Of a DNA stretch of 64,000 nt, positions 8,394-20,277 are shown in pieces. Each line of letters opens with the position of its first letter. Position 1 is the stretch's first letter. A model generated the notes under the pieces. The model was given only the letters and a program-made list of their open reading frames with translations. It made no database searches and was not told the origin of the DNA. Source of the stretch: Betaproteobacteria bacterium (GTDB taxonomy: Bacteria; Pseudomonadota; Gammaproteobacteria; Burkholderiales; SG8-39); assembly GCA_004297625.1 (NCBI GenBank), contig SCTY01000031.1, positions 1 to 64,000 of the forward strand, given 5' to 3'. The position numbers were made by a program, and so were the translations under genes.

Positions 8394-9552
8394 AGGCGAG
8401 CGTGTAGCTCGCGGTCGAGTCGTACAGGCGCCCGGCGAGCCAGGGGCCGAGCGCGCTGCCCACGGAGTTGCCGATCAGAAGCACGCCGACGATGGCGCCG
8501 AAGTGCGGCCCGCTGAAGCGGTCGCTCACCATGGCGGGCGTGATCGCCGCGGTGACCGAGTAGCCCAGGCCGAGGAGCACCGCGTAGCCGTACGCGCCCC
8601 CGCGCGTCGGCGCCGCGCCGAGCGCGAGGAGCACGAACGCGCTCGAGGCGAGGACCGCGATCCCCGCCGCGTAGACGAGCTCGCGCTCGACGCGGTCGGA
8701 GAGCCAGCCGCCGCCCGCCTTGCCGAAGATGCTCGCGAGCCCCACCACGCTCACCACCGAGGCGGCGACGATCGCGGCGAGGCCGTGGTCGACGAGGTAC
8801 GCCACCTGGTGCACGTGCAGCGTCTGCGAGCCGACGTTGCCGAAGAAGAACGCCGCCATGAGCAGCCAGAAGACCTGGGTGCGCATCGCCTCGCCGAGCG
8901 TCATCGACGCGGTGGCGGGCGTCGACTTGGGGTCAGAGCCCGGTTTTTCCTGGTCCTTGTTTTCGGGCTCTGACCCCGGCTTTAAATCAGGGCTCTGACC
9001 CCGAATTCTCATCATCCACAGCGACGCGGGCACGATCCACGCCACGCTCAGGACCGCGAGCACGCGGAACGCGGCGCGCCAGCCGAACGCGTCGATGAGG
9101 AGCTGCGTGAGCGGCACGATGAGCAGCATGCCGACGCCGACGCCGGAGCTGATGATGCCGATCGAGAAGCCCGGGCGCTCGTGGTACTCGCGCTGCACGT
9201 GCACGAGCGCCGGCACCCAGCCGGCGCCCGCCACCGCGAGCGCGGTCGCGACGCCGAAGCCGAGATAGAGATGGGTCGGGCTGGCGATGAAGCTGTCGGC
9301 GAATAGCGCGAGCCCCATCGCGAGGCCGCCGCCCGCCATCACGCGCAGCGGGCGGAAACGCGCGCACAGGTTGCCGATCACCGGGCTCACGAAACCGTGC
9401 ACCAGCGTGAACACCGAGAACGCCCCGGCGAGCAGCGAGCGGCTCCAGCCGTACTCGGCGAGCAGCGCCACCAGGATCACGCTGTACGAGTACCAGATGC
9501 CGTAGGCGAGCGCGAGGGTGAGCGCGATGACGCCGAGTGCGGCCGCTTTCAT
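8254..9552 (-). CDS. MFS transporter (monocarboxylate/OFA-like) with REP-encoded loop
   Basis: A 432-residue 12-helix transporter resembling the oxalate/formate and monocarboxylate branch (AYGIWYSYSVILVALLAEYGWSR at the start, the FGKAGGGWLSDRVERE motif in the second half). The loop between helices 6 and 7 contains about 27 hydrophilic residues (from RGQSPDLKPGSEPENKDQEK onward) encoded in frame by the REP-like element at 8929-9008. The tail (RIRGQSPDSGSDARG) comes from the second element at 8296-8330. The core helices are intact, so it may still work. It ends within the convergent MFS gene. Confidence 0.8.
   Translation of the reverse strand: MKAAALGVIALTLALAYGIWYSYSVILVALLAEYGWSRSLLAGAFSVFTLVHGFVSPVIGNLCARFRPLRVMAGGGLAMGLALFADSFIASPTHLYLGFGVATALAVAGAGWVPALVHVQREYHERPGFSIGIISSGVGVGMLLIVPLTQLLIDAFGWRAAFRVLAVLSVAWIVPASLWMMRIRGQSPDLKPGSEPENKDQEKPGSDPKSTPATASMTLGEAMRTQVFWLLMAAFFFGNVGSQTLHVHQVAYLVDHGLAAIVAASVVSVVGLASIFGKAGGGWLSDRVERELVYAAGIAVLASSAFVLLALGAAPTRGGAYGYAVLLGLGYSVTAAITPAMVSDRFSGPHFGAIVGVLLIGNSVGSALGPWLAGRLYDSTASYTLAFTIAAIASVIAGAGAWHARTLRIRGQSPDSGSDARGAASSPSAPPR
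8296..8330. repeat. REP-like element at the convergent MFS gene ends
   Basis: Carries GTCAGACCCC then AGGGCTCTGACCCCGAATTC: two same-direction half-units of the dispersed palindrome. It codes for part of the C-termini of both convergent MFS genes. Confidence 0.8.
8929..9008. repeat. REP-like element inserted in frame inside an MFS gene
   Basis: GGGGTCAGAGCCCG (8929-8942) pairs with CGGGCTCTGACCCC (8964-8977), and a further half-unit AGGGCTCTGACCCC follows (8989-9002). The whole element is read through in frame by the minus-strand transporter gene. Confidence 0.9.
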
Positions 9553-9586
9553 TTTTCCCCGGCGTCAACATAGCATTTTTTGGCCT

Positions 9587-9605
9587 GGGCTCTGACCCCG
9601 AATTC
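9587..9605. repeat. REP-like half-unit
   Basis: GGGCTCTGACCCCGAATTC, a single half-palindrome between the divergent MFS and KaiC-like/PEP-synthase-like genes, 18 bases before the start at 9623. Confidence 0.75.
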
Positions 9606-9622
9606 GTGCCAGCATTGGCTCC

Positions 9623-13463
<3,841 letters not shown>

Positions 13464-13471
13464 GGAGGGTT

Positions 13472-13614
13472 GGGGTCAGAGTCCGGGAGCCGGGGAAATA
13501 TCCCCGGTGTTCCAAGCGCAACAGCGCTGATACGCCCGGACTCTCACCCGAGCTTTTCGCGAGGACCGCACGCTGGAGGCGGGGGCTTGGGGTCAGAGCA
13601 TTTGCTCTGACCCC
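13472..13614. repeat. Two REP-like palindromes downstream of gdhA
   Basis: First element: GGGGTCAGAGTCCGGG (13472-13487) pairs with CCCGGACTCTCACCC (13535-13549), with an inner hairpin CCGGGGAAATATCCCCGG between. Second: GGGGTCAGAGC-ATTT-GCTCTGACCCC (13589-13614), nearly identical to the copy at 1579 and followed by GAATTTTTT, which would suit a plus-strand terminator. Confidence 0.88.
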
Positions 13615-13659
13615 GAATTTTTTGGTCTTCGTTCTCCGATAAGCGCGTAGCATCGCTTC

Positions 13660-14373
13660 ATGGGGCAAAGCGAACACAGTTCTGCAGTCCAGATTCTGAA
13701 ACATGCACTTGAAACGGCGTGGTCGCCGTTTGCCTGGGCCGCCTCGGCGCCCTCCTCGGCGCTGCGCCGATATCGCGCATCGCTTGCGGACAACGGCCAG
13801 GCCGCCGCGTGCGCCAGGTTCGACAACCGCAAGTGGACGCTCGATCTCCTCAAGCACCTCGAATGGCGCCGCTTCGAGGAGCTGTGCGCGGCCTATTACG
13901 AAGCGCTCGGCTTCAGGACGCGCCTCCTCCACGAGCGCGCCGACGGCGCCGTCGAAATCGTGCTGTGCGCGGAGCCCGACCGCGCCTCGGTCATCGTGCA
14001 CGCGAAGGCGTGGGACGCCTACCGGATCGGCATCGGCCCGCTGCGCGAGCTGCGCGACGCGATGGCGATTGCGAGCGTGCGCAAAGGCGTCCTCGTGACC
14101 TCGGGCCGGTTCACGCGCGAAGCCGTCAATTTCGCGGCGCAGGAGCACATCCAGCTCATCGACGGCGCCGGCCTGCTCGAAAAGCTGTCGGAATTGAACC
14201 CGGAAAAATCGCTCGCCCTGCTGCAGTTCACCATGCAGGGCGACTTCCTCACGCCCACCTGCCCTGCCTGCTCGGCCAAGATGATCTCGCGCAGAAGCAT
14301 CCAGGGCGGCAGGCCGTACTGGGGCTGCGTCAACTACCCGCGCTGCAAGCACACCTTCTCCAGCACCGCCTGA
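13660..14373 (+). CDS. Mrr-like restriction endonuclease with C-terminal zinc ribbon
   Basis: A 237-residue protein with a PD-(D/E)XK Mrr-type core (LEWRRFEELCAAYYEALGF, then GVLVTSGRFTREAVNFAA and LIDGAGLLEKL) and a topoisomerase-type zinc ribbon at the end (CPACSAKM ... WGCVNYPRCKHTF). The catalytic positions are weakened: the usual GADGGVD is RADGAVE and the QCK strand is HAK. The paralogue at 32627 keeps both. It may therefore be a catalytically weak or non-cleaving copy. The neighbour at 14380 is another Mrr-like protein on the opposite strand. Confidence 0.8.
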   Translation: MGQSEHSSAVQILKHALETAWSPFAWAASAPSSALRRYRASLADNGQAAACARFDNRKWTLDLLKHLEWRRFEELCAAYYEALGFRTRLLHERADGAVEIVLCAEPDRASVIVHAKAWDAYRIGIGPLRELRDAMAIASVRKGVLVTSGRFTREAVNFAAQEHIQLIDGAGLLEKLSELNPEKSLALLQFTMQGDFLTPTCPACSAKMISRRSIQGGRPYWGCVNYPRCKHTFSSTA

Positions 14374-14379
14374 TCGCGG

Positions 14380-14934
14380 CTAGCCGACGAGCCGCACCAG
14401 CTCCGCGCCCTGCACCAACCGGATGTTGTTCTGCGCCGCGAACGCGGACGCCTTGTCCGTGACCTCGCCGGCCGCCACGTAGATGCGCTCGTGCGCCTCG
14501 CGCCGTTCCGCGGCGGCGTGGAATTCGCGCAGCGGCTCGACGCCGGTGCGCACCGCCTTCCAGCGCTTGCAGCCGACCAGCGTCACGCGCCCCGCGCGCG
14601 CGAGCTCGAAATCGACCTGCGCGACGCCCGGCCGGCTCACCGCGTAGCCCCCGCGCTTCCAGGCCGCCTCGAGCTCGCCGCAGAAGCCTTCCCACGGCAG
14701 GCCGCGCAGCCGCTCGAGCGTCTTGGCGATGCGCCCGGCGCCCGGCGTGCCGAGCTGCCGCCGGCCCGCGAGCGCGGCGATCACCACGAAAGGCGACGCG
14801 GCGAACGCCGCGAAGCCGGCGTCGAGGATGAGGCGCGCCGCGGCGAAGATCCCGGCGCCCACCAGAACGCTCACCCACCACGGCGAGCGCAGCAGGATCG
14901 AGAACAGCGAATTGCGCGGCAGTTGCCAGTTCAT
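14380..14934 (-). CDS. Membrane-anchored Mrr-like endonuclease domain protein
   Basis: A 184-residue protein with two N-terminal hydrophobic helices (about 12-30 and 36-56) followed by a short Mrr/PD-(D/E)XK-like fold: WEGFCGELEAAWKRGGYAV, VDFELARAGRVTLVGCKRWKAVRTGVEPLREFHAAAE and IRLVQGAELVRLVG. The GCK at the catalytic strand resembles QxK. Membrane-attached Mrr-like proteins of this size are common in betaproteobacteria; the substrate is unknown. It converges on the Mrr-like gene at 13660 with a six-base gap. Confidence 0.7.
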   Translation of the reverse strand: MNWQLPRNSLFSILLRSPWWVSVLVGAGIFAAARLILDAGFAAFAASPFVVIAALAGRRQLGTPGAGRIAKTLERLRGLPWEGFCGELEAAWKRGGYAVSRPGVAQVDFELARAGRVTLVGCKRWKAVRTGVEPLREFHAAAERREAHERIYVAAGEVTDKASAFAAQNNIRLVQGAELVRLVG

Positions 14935-14949
14935 GCGGCGTGCATTCTA

Positions 14950-14975
14950 GGGGTCGGAGCCCGAATTTTTTCTGG
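14950..14975. repeat. REP-like half-unit
   Basis: GGGGTCGGAGCCCGAATTTT-type half-palindrome with one change from the consensus, in the divergent gap between the Mrr-like membrane protein and the cytochrome operon. Confidence 0.7.
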
Positions 14976-15006
14976 AATTTCTTGTCACCCCTGGACGTTC
15001 ACGCAT

Positions 15007-16233
15007 GTGGCTCGATTCTCGATCATCTTTGCCGCGCTCGCGGTCGCGGCCTGCGCCGCGCAGCAGGCGCTCGCGCCGGCCGAGCCGCCCGCGGCGCCCT
15101 CCTTCGATCCGGCGCTGGTGCGCAAAGGCGCCGAGCTCGCGGCGCTGGGCGACTGTAATACCTGCCACACCGCGCCGGGCGGCAAGCCCTATGCCGGCGG
15201 CCGCGCGCTGAAGACGCCCTTCGGCACGCTCTACGGCACCAACATCACGCCCGACCCCGAGACCGGCATCGGCCGCTGGTCGGGGGCCGCGTTCCGGCGC
15301 GCGCTACGCGAGGGCCTGGACCGCGAAGGCCGGCACCTCTATCCCGCTTTTCCCTACGAGTACTACACGCGGCTCAGCGACGAGGACATCCGCGCGCTCT
15401 ACGCCTATGTCATGACGCGCGAGCCGGTGCGCGCCAGCCCGCCGCCGCACGAGCTGCGCTTCCCGTACAACGTGCGCGCGCTGCTCGGCGCCTGGAAGGC
15501 GCTTTATTTCCGGCCCGGCGTCTTCCAGCCCGACCCGCGCAGGAGCGCGCACGCGAACCGCGGCGCGTATCTCGCCGAAAGCCTCGCGCATTGCGGCGCC
15601 TGCCACACGCCAAGGAACGCCTTGGGCGCGGAGATGAAGGAGCACGCCTTCGACGGCGGCGAGGCCGAAGGCTGGCACGCGCCCGCTCTGAACGCGGCGA
15701 ATCCCGCGCCGGTGCCCTGGAGCGCGCAGCAGCTCTTCACTTACCTGCGCACCGGCCTCGACGCGCAGCACGCGATCGCCGCCGGCCCGATGGACCCGGT
15801 GGTGCGCAACCTCGCGCGGGTTGCCGAAGAGGACGTGCGCGCGCTCGCCGATTACTTCGCGGCGCTCATGCCCGGCCGGGGCCAGACGCCTGAGGCGAAA
15901 GCCGACAGCGGCGGCCCCGGCGCCGCGATCTACGCCGGCGCTTGCGGCACCTGCCACGACCGCGGGCGCGACGCCTCTTCGGGGAGCGCGCTGCCTCTCG
16001 CGTTCGCGAGCGCGCTGGCGCTGCCGACGTCGAAGAACCTGCTGCGCATCACGCTCGAAGGCATCGCCCCGCCCGCGGGCGAGCCGGGCCGTTTCATGCC
16101 GGGGTTCGCGCAGGCGCTCACCGACGCGCAGGTGAAGGAGCTCATGCGCTACAGCCGCAGCCGCTTCGGCGGCGGCGCGCCGCCGTGGGACGATGTCGAC
16201 GAGGAGCTGCGCAAGGCGCGGGAGGACAAGTGA
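15007..16233 (+). CDS. Triheme cytochrome c subunit of a molybdenum hydroxylase
   Basis: A 408-residue exported electron carrier with three heme c sites: CNTCH near residue 55, CGACH near 198 and CGTCH near 315. The GTG at 15007 gives a clean signal peptide ending in a lipobox-like AVAAC; the frame stays open far upstream but has no signal character there. It is the first gene of a tight operon with 2Fe-2S and molybdopterin subunits, the layout of nicotinate-dehydrogenase or isoquinoline-oxidoreductase-type enzymes in which the cytochrome passes substrate electrons to the respiratory chain. The stop overlaps the next start (GTGA). Confidence 0.87.
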   Translation: MARFSIIFAALAVAACAAQQALAPAEPPAAPSFDPALVRKGAELAALGDCNTCHTAPGGKPYAGGRALKTPFGTLYGTNITPDPETGIGRWSGAAFRRALREGLDREGRHLYPAFPYEYYTRLSDEDIRALYAYVMTREPVRASPPPHELRFPYNVRALLGAWKALYFRPGVFQPDPRRSAHANRGAYLAESLAHCGACHTPRNALGAEMKEHAFDGGEAEGWHAPALNAANPAPVPWSAQQLFTYLRTGLDAQHAIAAGPMDPVVRNLARVAEEDVRALADYFAALMPGRGQTPEAKADSGGPGAAIYAGACGTCHDRGRDASSGSALPLAFASALALPTSKNLLRITLEGIAPPAGEPGRFMPGFAQALTDAQVKELMRYSRSRFGGGAPPWDDVDEELRKAREDK

Positions 16234-16697
16234 TCACGCTCGAGGTCAACGGAAAGCCGCACGCGGTCGACGCCGATCCCGCCACGCCGCTCCTCTACGT
16301 GCTCACCGATCACCTGCAGCTTCACGGCGCGAAATACGGCTGCGGGCTCGGGCAGTGCGGCGCGTGCACCGTGCTCGTCGACGGCGAGCCGGTGTTTTCC
16401 TGCATTACGCCAATCTCGGTTTTACAAAATCGTCGAATCACAACCCTGGAAGGTCTGGGCACTTCCGACAATCCAGGGCCGGTGCAGCGCGCCTTCATCG
16501 CCGAGCAGGCGGCGCAGTGCGGCTTCTGCATCCCCGGCATGATCGTGCGCGCGCAGGCGCTGCTCAGCCGCAACCCTGCGCCGACGCCCGAAGAGATCCG
16601 CGCCCACATGAGCCCGAACCTCTGCCGCTGCGGCACCCACATGCGCATCGTGCGCGCGGTGGAGCGCGCGGCGCGCGAGCTGAAGGCCGCCAAGTGA
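16230..16697 (+). CDS. 2Fe-2S subunit of a molybdenum hydroxylase
   Basis: A 155-residue small subunit of the xanthine-dehydrogenase family. The plant-type ferredoxin cluster motif is CGLGQCGACTVLVDG with the fourth cysteine in FSC. The C-terminal helical cluster motif is CGFCIPGM ... NLCRCGTH. It carries electrons from the molybdenum site to the cytochrome. The GTG at 16230 overlaps the stop of the cytochrome gene, and its own stop overlaps the start of the large subunit, so the three are translationally coupled. Confidence 0.93.
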   Translation: MITLEVNGKPHAVDADPATPLLYVLTDHLQLHGAKYGCGLGQCGACTVLVDGEPVFSCITPISVLQNRRITTLEGLGTSDNPGPVQRAFIAEQAAQCGFCIPGMIVRAQALLSRNPAPTPEEIRAHMSPNLCRCGTHMRIVRAVERAARELKAAK

Positions 16698-18844
16698 ACC
16701 GCCGCCAGTTCCTCGCCACCGGCGGCGCGCTCGTCGTCAGCTTCTCGCTGCGCGCGCAGCCGAAGCTCCCCGGCAGCCTCGCCAGGGAGCCGCTGCTCGA
16801 TTCCTGGATCCGCATCGGCGCCGACGGCGGCATCACGGTCTTCACCGGCAAGGCCGAGCTCGGCCAGGGCATCAAGACCGCGCTCATCCAGGTGGCCGCC
16901 GAAGAGCTCGCGGTCGAGCCCGCGCGCATCGAGCTCGTCACCGCCGACACCGCTCGCACTCCGGACGAGGGATACACCGCGGGCAGCCAGTCGATGTCGG
17001 AGAGCGGCACCGCGATCCTCAATGCCGCGGCCGAGGTGCGCGCGAAGCTGGTCGAGCTCGCCGCGAAGCGCTTCGCGCTGCCGCCCGAGCGCCTCAGCGT
17101 CGCGAACGGCGCGATCCGCGCCGGCGACGGCCGCAGCGCCTCGTACGGCGAGCTGGTGACGGGCGAGCTGCTGCACGTCAAGGCGCAGCCGCCGGCGGCA
17201 CGCGGCAATCCACGCGAGCGCGCGGTCATCGGCAAGTCGCTCGCGCGCGTCGACATCCCGGCCAAGCTCACCGGGGCGCCGATCTACGTTCAGGACCTGC
17301 GGCTTCCGGGGATGGTGCATGCGCGCACGGTGCGGCCGCCGAGCCACGCGGCGCGCCTCGCCGCGCTGCGAACCGCCGCCGTGGAGAAGATGCCCGGCGT
17401 GCTGAAGATCGTGCGCGACGGCAGCTATCTCGCGGTCGTGGCCGAGCGCGAATACCAGGCGGTGAGCGCGATGCGCGCGCTCGCCGCGGCCGCGCGCTGG
17501 AACAAGCAACAAGAGAACTTGCATTCGGATCTGCAGCGCCTGCCTTCGCAGCTCTCGGTGCTGGTCGAAAGCGAGGCCGCCGCGCCCGCATGGTCCGCCG
17601 AAGCCACGTACCGCCGCCCCTACCAGATGCACGGCTCGATCGGGCCTTCGTGCGCGGTGGGGCTCTATCGCGACGGTAACCTCACGGTGTGGACGCACAG
17701 CCAGGGCGTCTACCCGCTACGCAATGCGCTCGCCGAGATGCTCGGGCTGCCGAAGAAGCGCGTGCGCTGCATCCACATGGAGGGCTCGGGCTGCTACGGC
17801 CACAACGCCGCCGACGACGCGGGCGCCGACGCCGCGCTCGCCGCGCGCGCGCTGCCCGGCCGGCCGGTGCGCGTGCACTTGATGCGCGAGGACGAGCACG
17901 CCTGGGAGCCCTACGGCTCGGCGATGCTCACCCGCGCAAGAGCGCGCCTCGAGGGCGGCAAGATCGCCGACTGGCATTACGAGCTGTGGAGCGGCTCGCA
18001 CAGCTCGCGTCCCGGCCCGGCGGGCAACCTCGCGCCGGCCTGGCTCCTCGAGAAACCGTTCGCGCGCCCGCCCGCGCAGCAGATCCCGCAGCCCACGGGC
18101 GGCGGCGACCGCAACGCGATCCCGCTCTACCGCTTCGCGAGCACCCGCGTCGTGCACCACTTCCTGACCGCGATGCCGCTTCGCGTCTCGGCGCTGCGCT
18201 CGCTCGGCGCCTACATGAACGTGTTCTCGATCGAGAGCTTCATGGACGAGCTGGCGCAGGCCGCGCGGGCCGATCCGGTCGAGTTCCGCCTGCGCCATCT
18301 CGACGATCCGCGCGCGCGCGAAGTCATCCGCACGGCCGCCGAGCGCTTCGGCTGGGCGGGCTACCGAAAGCAACGAGGGCGCGGCCGCGGCTTCGCCTTC
18401 GCGCGCTACAAGAACCTCGCCGCGTACTGCGCGATCGCCTGCGAGGTCGAGGTCGAGCGCACGAGCGGCCAGGTGCGCATGCTGCGCGCTTCGGCGGCGA
18501 TCGACAGCGGCGAGGCGGTCAACCCCGACGGCATCCGCAACCAGGTCGAGGGCGGCATCCTGCAATCGCTCTCCTGGACGCTGCACGAAGCGGTGAGCTT
18601 CGACGCGAGCCGCATCACCAGCCGCGACTGGGCGAGCTATCCGATCCTGCGCTTTCCCGACGTGCCCGAGCGCATCGACGTGGAAGTGATCAGCCGCCCC
18701 GGCGCGCCCTTCCTCGGCACCGGCGAGGCCGCGCAGGGCCCCGCGGCCGCGGCGCTCGCCAACGCCATCGCCGATGCCACCGGCGCCCGCCTTCGCGAGA
18801 TCCCCTTCACCGCGCCGCGCGTGCGGCAGGCGCTAGGGGCTTAG
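16694..18844 (+). CDS. Molybdopterin-binding large subunit (aldehyde/isoquinoline oxidoreductase type)
   Basis: A 716-residue catalytic subunit. It begins NRRQFLATGG, a short twin-arginine-like signal, which fits export together with the lipoprotein cytochrome. Features of the IorB-like branch: GKAELGQGIKTALIQ near the start, GYTAGSQSMSESG, GSGCYGHNAADDAG, and the C-terminal GTGEAAQGPAAAALANAI holding the probable catalytic glutamate. The substrate cannot be told from sequence; N-heterocycles or aldehydes are typical. The last 12 bases overlap the convergent AbiEi-like gene. Confidence 0.9.
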   Translation: MNRRQFLATGGALVVSFSLRAQPKLPGSLAREPLLDSWIRIGADGGITVFTGKAELGQGIKTALIQVAAEELAVEPARIELVTADTARTPDEGYTAGSQSMSESGTAILNAAAEVRAKLVELAAKRFALPPERLSVANGAIRAGDGRSASYGELVTGELLHVKAQPPAARGNPRERAVIGKSLARVDIPAKLTGAPIYVQDLRLPGMVHARTVRPPSHAARLAALRTAAVEKMPGVLKIVRDGSYLAVVAEREYQAVSAMRALAAAARWNKQQENLHSDLQRLPSQLSVLVESEAAAPAWSAEATYRRPYQMHGSIGPSCAVGLYRDGNLTVWTHSQGVYPLRNALAEMLGLPKKRVRCIHMEGSGCYGHNAADDAGADAALAARALPGRPVRVHLMREDEHAWEPYGSAMLTRARARLEGGKIADWHYELWSGSHSSRPGPAGNLAPAWLLEKPFARPPAQQIPQPTGGGDRNAIPLYRFASTRVVHHFLTAMPLRVSALRSLGAYMNVFSIESFMDELAQAARADPVEFRLRHLDDPRAREVIRTAAERFGWAGYRKQRGRGRGFAFARYKNLAAYCAIACEVEVERTSGQVRMLRASAAIDSGEAVNPDGIRNQVEGGILQSLSWTLHEAVSFDASRITSRDWASYPILRFPDVPERIDVEVISRPGAPFLGTGEAAQGPAAAALANAIADATGARLREIPFTAPRVRQALGA

Positions 18845-19423
18845 CGGAATATCCTCGATGCCCGTTCGCAGGACGTCAAGCGCCTGGAGAGCGGAGTCGA
18901 AGTCCTCTTTAGCGGCTCCGCTGCCCGCGATGGCGAGCGCGAGACGGTAGCCCGACGCCTGCTCGTGCGCAACGCCCGCCGCGGCCGCGATCTCGCGCAC
19001 CGGCGCATCGACGAGCTGCGGCCGGCAAAGCAGCGCGAACACCACGCGCAGGCCGCCGGGATGGAAAACGCGCGCGGGACGCTCTGCGCGCGCGGCCCTC
19101 TGCGGCCGCCGGCCCGCGACCTGCAGCATTACGCCCGGCTGGTGCAGCCAGGCGTTTCCCGCCAGGTCGACGAATGCGATGCCACGCTCGCGCAGCGTTT
19201 CGGCGAGCGCCGGCGGCACGTAGCCGGCCGCGATCATCCCCTTGCCCGCGCGCTCGCGCAGCCTGAGCAGCACCCCGCCGAGCGTGGCTTGGGTGAGCGT
19301 GCGAACGACCTCGACCGCGTAGCGCACCGCTGCCCTTCCTTCCCCGACCCGCAGCCACGCCTCGGTTCCTGCCTTCCCGGGCATTACCTCGCGCCGCGCC
19401 GGCACCCCGTGCGCGCGCAGCAT
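18833..19423 (-). CDS. AbiEi-like antitoxin-family protein, truncated C-terminus
   Basis: A 196-residue protein matching the middle of AbiEi-type type IV antitoxins: YVPPALAETLRERGIAFVDLAGNAWL, then FHPGGLRVVFALLCRPQLVDAPVREIAAAAGVA. After that winged-helix entry the sequence diverges into an unrelated tail, so the second half of the family's helix-turn-helix region is missing. No AbiEii nucleotidyltransferase lies beside it. It is either a solitary regulator or a decaying antitoxin. The true start may lie upstream, since the frame is open past 19423. Confidence 0.55.
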   Translation of the reverse strand: MLRAHGVPARREVMPGKAGTEAWLRVGEGRAAVRYAVEVVRTLTQATLGGVLLRLRERAGKGMIAAGYVPPALAETLRERGIAFVDLAGNAWLHQPGVMLQVAGRRPQRAARAERPARVFHPGGLRVVFALLCRPQLVDAPVREIAAAAGVAHEQASGYRLALAIAGSGAAKEDFDSALQALDVLRTGIEDIPLSP

Positions 19424-19561
19424 TGCTTCGGCCGCTTGCAGCAGCGCAGCATCCTCAATGCCCCGCGGCGCGGCAAGACCATGCGGCCGTACCGCGCGCC
19501 GCCGGGCTTAGAGGGTGTGCCAACGAACAGACCCCGGCTGCGGCTGGGCGCAGCCTGCATC

Positions 19562-20140
19562 ATGACCTTTAGGGAAGAAGTCGCCGACCTCCAGGCGCGC
19601 ATCGCCAAGGCGGAGTCCGAGCGCGACACCTGGCGCACCTCGGGGATGCAAGAGAATTACCTCGCGGCTTACTCGCGCGTCGACGCCCTGGAGCTTCAGC
19701 TCGAGCGGCTGCGCCAGGAAGGCCTGCTGGCAAGAAGTCGCGAACCCGCTGCGGTCTGCGCCCTGTTGCGCAGCGAGCCGCGCGCGAGCCCGCCTGTGGG
19801 CGTGGCGGATGCGGCTGGCGAGCGCGCGCGCCTGATGGCGGAGCTCTTCATCGCGTACGACGGCCGCCAGTATCAGTACGGCAGCTACCGCTACGACCAC
19901 CTCGAGGACGCGATCGGCTACGCGCGGCTGCAGGGCGGCGAGCTCCCTGCCAGCGCCGGACCGGCGCCCATGCCGCCTGCGCGGCCCGTGGAGGCGCCGG
20001 ACGAATCGCAGCGCGAGCTGATGGCCGAATTGGCGATCACCTTCCAGGATGGCGTCTATCGCCTGGGCGCCTACCGCTACGACCGCCTGGCCGACGCTGT
20101 CAGCTACGCGCGCCTGCAATCTGCTACCCTGAAGTCGTGA
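19562..20140 (+). CDS. Unknown protein with coiled coil and two YRYD repeats
   Basis: A 192-residue protein of unknown function. The first 60 residues form a charged coiled coil (REEVADLQARIAKAESERDT). Two copies of a ~38-residue unit follow, of the form MAEL-x-I-x-DGxxY-x-G-x-YRYD-x-L-x-DAxxYARLQ (about 94-131 and 158-191), joined by a proline-rich linker. The unit resembles a small beta-hairpin plus helix. The stop overlaps the start of a 40-residue basic protein (GTGA), so the two are coupled. Confidence 0.6.
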   Translation: MTFREEVADLQARIAKAESERDTWRTSGMQENYLAAYSRVDALELQLERLRQEGLLARSREPAAVCALLRSEPRASPPVGVADAAGERARLMAELFIAYDGRQYQYGSYRYDHLEDAIGYARLQGGELPASAGPAPMPPARPVEAPDESQRELMAELAITFQDGVYRLGAYRYDRLADAVSYARLQSATLKS

Positions 20141-20259
20141 GACACACCACGCGCAACCTTCGCAATCGAAGGCGCCTGCAACAGATCCGGAAAAAGCTTA
20201 CGCAACAGGCGAAGCAGCAGAAGAAAGAGCAAAAAGCCGCCCGCCCGGCCGGCGCCTGA
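20137..20259 (+). CDS. Small highly basic protein (40 residues)
   Basis: It begins at a GTG overlapping the previous stop and encodes MRHTTRNLRNRRRLQQI followed by a K/Q-rich helix ending ARPAGA. About a third of residues are Arg or Lys, suggesting RNA or ribosome binding. No family is recognised; support comes from the coupled start and the composition. It ends at the TGA inside the REP-like half-unit. Confidence 0.45.
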   Translation: MRHTTRNLRNRRRLQQIRKKLTQQAKQQKKEQKAARPAGA

Positions 20260-20270
20260 CCCCGAATCTG
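20256..20270. repeat. REP-like half-unit
   Basis: CTGACCCCGAATCTG half-palindrome in the convergent gap before yaiI; its TGA supplies the stop of the 40-residue gene. Confidence 0.6.
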
Positions 20271-20277
20271 TTTTAGT

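Noticed and set aside
14491..15006. Upstream extension of the cytochrome c gene
   Set aside because: The extension is antisense to the Mrr-like membrane gene and would bury the signal peptide; the GTG at 15007 gives a proper exported start.
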